A stretch of DNA of 64,000 bases from positions 1 through 64,000 of the forward strand of contig WRPH01000010.1 of assembly GCA_009773375.1 (NCBI GenBank), given 5' to 3'. The notes under the pieces were generated by a model. It worked only from the letters and a program-made list of their open reading frames with translations, was not told the origin of the DNA and did not search any database. Shown here piece after piece: positions 63,259-64,000 of the stretch. A program made the translations under genes and the position numbers. The stretch comes from Paracoccaceae bacterium. Lineage in GTDB: Bacteria; Pseudomonadota; Alphaproteobacteria; Rhodobacterales; Rhodobacteraceae. Numbering within the stretch: the first letter of the stretch is position 1; the number at the start of each line of letters is the position of its first letter.

Positions 63259-63335
63259 TGAAGGTTTTCGTTAACGCAAACAGGGCGGAGGGCAGGTTGG
63301 GATTCATTCAGACCTTTCCAAACCCGGCGGGCTTG

Positions 63336-64000
63336 CTAGTTCGGGGTCGCCACGATCAGCGCCTGTCCGCGCGGCAACCGCGCCGCGCGCAGATCGGGCG
63401 TGAACCCAGATACGCGCGTCAGGTGCACCACATCCTCGGCCAGCATATGATAAGGCGCGCGGGTATCGTGTGTCACCACACCGTCAGGTTGCCGCACCGG
63501 TTCAAGGCTGGCGGCGGCATCGGGGGCAAGAAAGACGGTGAAGAGCAACTTTTCCAGCTGCGGAAACCGCGCGCGGGTCTGGATCAGCGCCCGCCGCAAA
63601 TGGTTCATCGGCAGATGTGTGAAAACCGCAAAGGCGATGGCATGGGTGATGCGATCCGTCACGCCGGGGAAGTTGAAATTGTCGTCCTCGATCAGTTGGC
63701 TGGTAGCCAGACGGCTGGGGTCTTCCATCTCGGCGCGATGGCCCTGCCGCAACAGCGCGCCAGAAAGATCGGTCGCCCAGTAATGGCCCTGATCCAGATA
63801 AGGCACCGCCTTGCAACCCAACCGCAGCGCGCCCGCGCCAATATCGAGCAGGTGATGATCCGGCCGCAAGCCTTCACCCAGCAACAGCCCCATCTGGATG
63901 CGCCCGGTTTCCTCCCAGCGCCCGCCGACAATATCGCGGTGCCGCCCCTTGGCGAGGGCATCGGTGTAGAAATCCGGGGCATGATAGGGCGAGATATGGC
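63336..64000 (-). CDS. Class I SAM-dependent methyltransferase (5' end beyond the window)
   Basis: At least 221 residues; the frame is open to the end of the window, so the true start is outside. The visible N-terminal part reads HISPYHAPDFYTDALAKGRH, then comes the SAM motif HLLDIGAGALRLGCKAVPYL and the acidic loop YWATDLSGALL. FAVFTHLPMNHLRRAL is the motif-VI-like region. The target is unknown. Its stop lies about 200 bases upstream of sucC on the same strand. Confidence 0.8.
   Translation of the reverse strand, partial: HISPYHAPDFYTDALAKGRHRDIVGGRWEETGRIQMGLLLGEGLRPDHHLLDIGAGALRLGCKAVPYLDQGHYWATDLSGALLRQGHRAEMEDPSRLATSQLIEDDNFNFPGVTDRITHAIAFAVFTHLPMNHLRRALIQTRARFPQLEKLLFTVFLAPDAAASLEPVRQPDGVVTHDTRAPYHMLAEDVVHLTRVSGFTPDLRAARLPRGQALIVATPN

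Overview
The window looks like chromosomal DNA of a GC-rich alphaproteobacterium of the order Rhodobacterales (Rhodobacter/Paracoccus-like). The support is family-level resemblance of the proteins (DUF1467, DUF1150, DUF6455, TIGR02300, YcgN, a fused ATP sulfurylase/APS kinase, the class C Mn-dependent pyrophosphatase), the gene order sucC-sucD-sucA-sucB-lpd, and a CIRCE-controlled groESL operon. No genus can be named from the sequence alone. Almost all of it is dense housekeeping DNA. No rRNA, CRISPR array, prophage or large island was found. The only mobile DNA seen is the end of an IS630-type insertion sequence at the left edge.

Layout. 1-6626: IS630 end, a membrane protein with an M48-like but degenerate core, an acyl-CoA synthetase, an EamA exporter, thymidine kinase, a small CII-like regulator with a candidate CtrA site, and a RhlE-type RNA helicase. 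6982-16387: carB, a DUF3147 membrane protein, an amino-acid permease, overlapping pabB and pabC, and aspS. 16573-24925: the DUF1800/DUF1501 pair, a pilin-like peptide, a GNAT enzyme, a response regulator, methylmalonyl-CoA epimerase with DUF1467, a nitroreductase with a CysZ-like protein, DUF167, an M48 lipoprotein and DUF6455. 25108-35841: prs, a DsbA-fold isomerase with a hydrolase, threonine aldolase with YcgN, ribF, maoC, a HAD hydrolase, a periplasmic rhodanese, ppaC, and a tightly coupled GumN/lactonase/EamA operon.

35990-43765: groESL with its promoter and CIRCE, GNAT/GreB/NUDIX, a lipase-like protein and an iron-permease-like protein, purEK, DUF465, and an Hsp20 gene with DUF1150 preceded by a ROSE-like RNA thermometer candidate. 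43861-51457: sat-cysC, trxB, lrp, an unexplained structured stretch, an untracked 49-codon gene, the lgt-midA-pgeF operon, ubiK and tRNA-Ala(GGC). 51572-64000: TIGR02300, a YgjP-type peptidase, a GntR regulator, an exported intradiol dioxygenase, and the TCA-cycle block lpdA, MAPEG, an AT-richer membrane gene, sucB, sucA, a 54-residue membrane protein, sucD and sucC, ending in a partial methyltransferase.

How the genes work together. sucCD, sucAB and lpdA together make the 2-oxoglutarate to succinate step, and two identical palindromes upstream of sucC may control it. purE and purK act consecutively in purine synthesis, and carB and prs also feed nucleotide synthesis. pabB and pabC give p-aminobenzoate for folate. 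groESL and Hsp20 are the heat-shock genes, one apparently controlled by DNA binding and the other apparently by RNA folding. Many genes are coupled by ATGA, GTGA or TGATG overlaps.

The most interesting unexplained items are the ROSE-like element, the twin palindromes at sucC, two small or atypical membrane genes inside the odh region, a dispersed hairpin-plus-tail repeat, a second palindromic repeat family, and a possible small transcript at 47600-47800. All calls come from reading the sequence without any database search.
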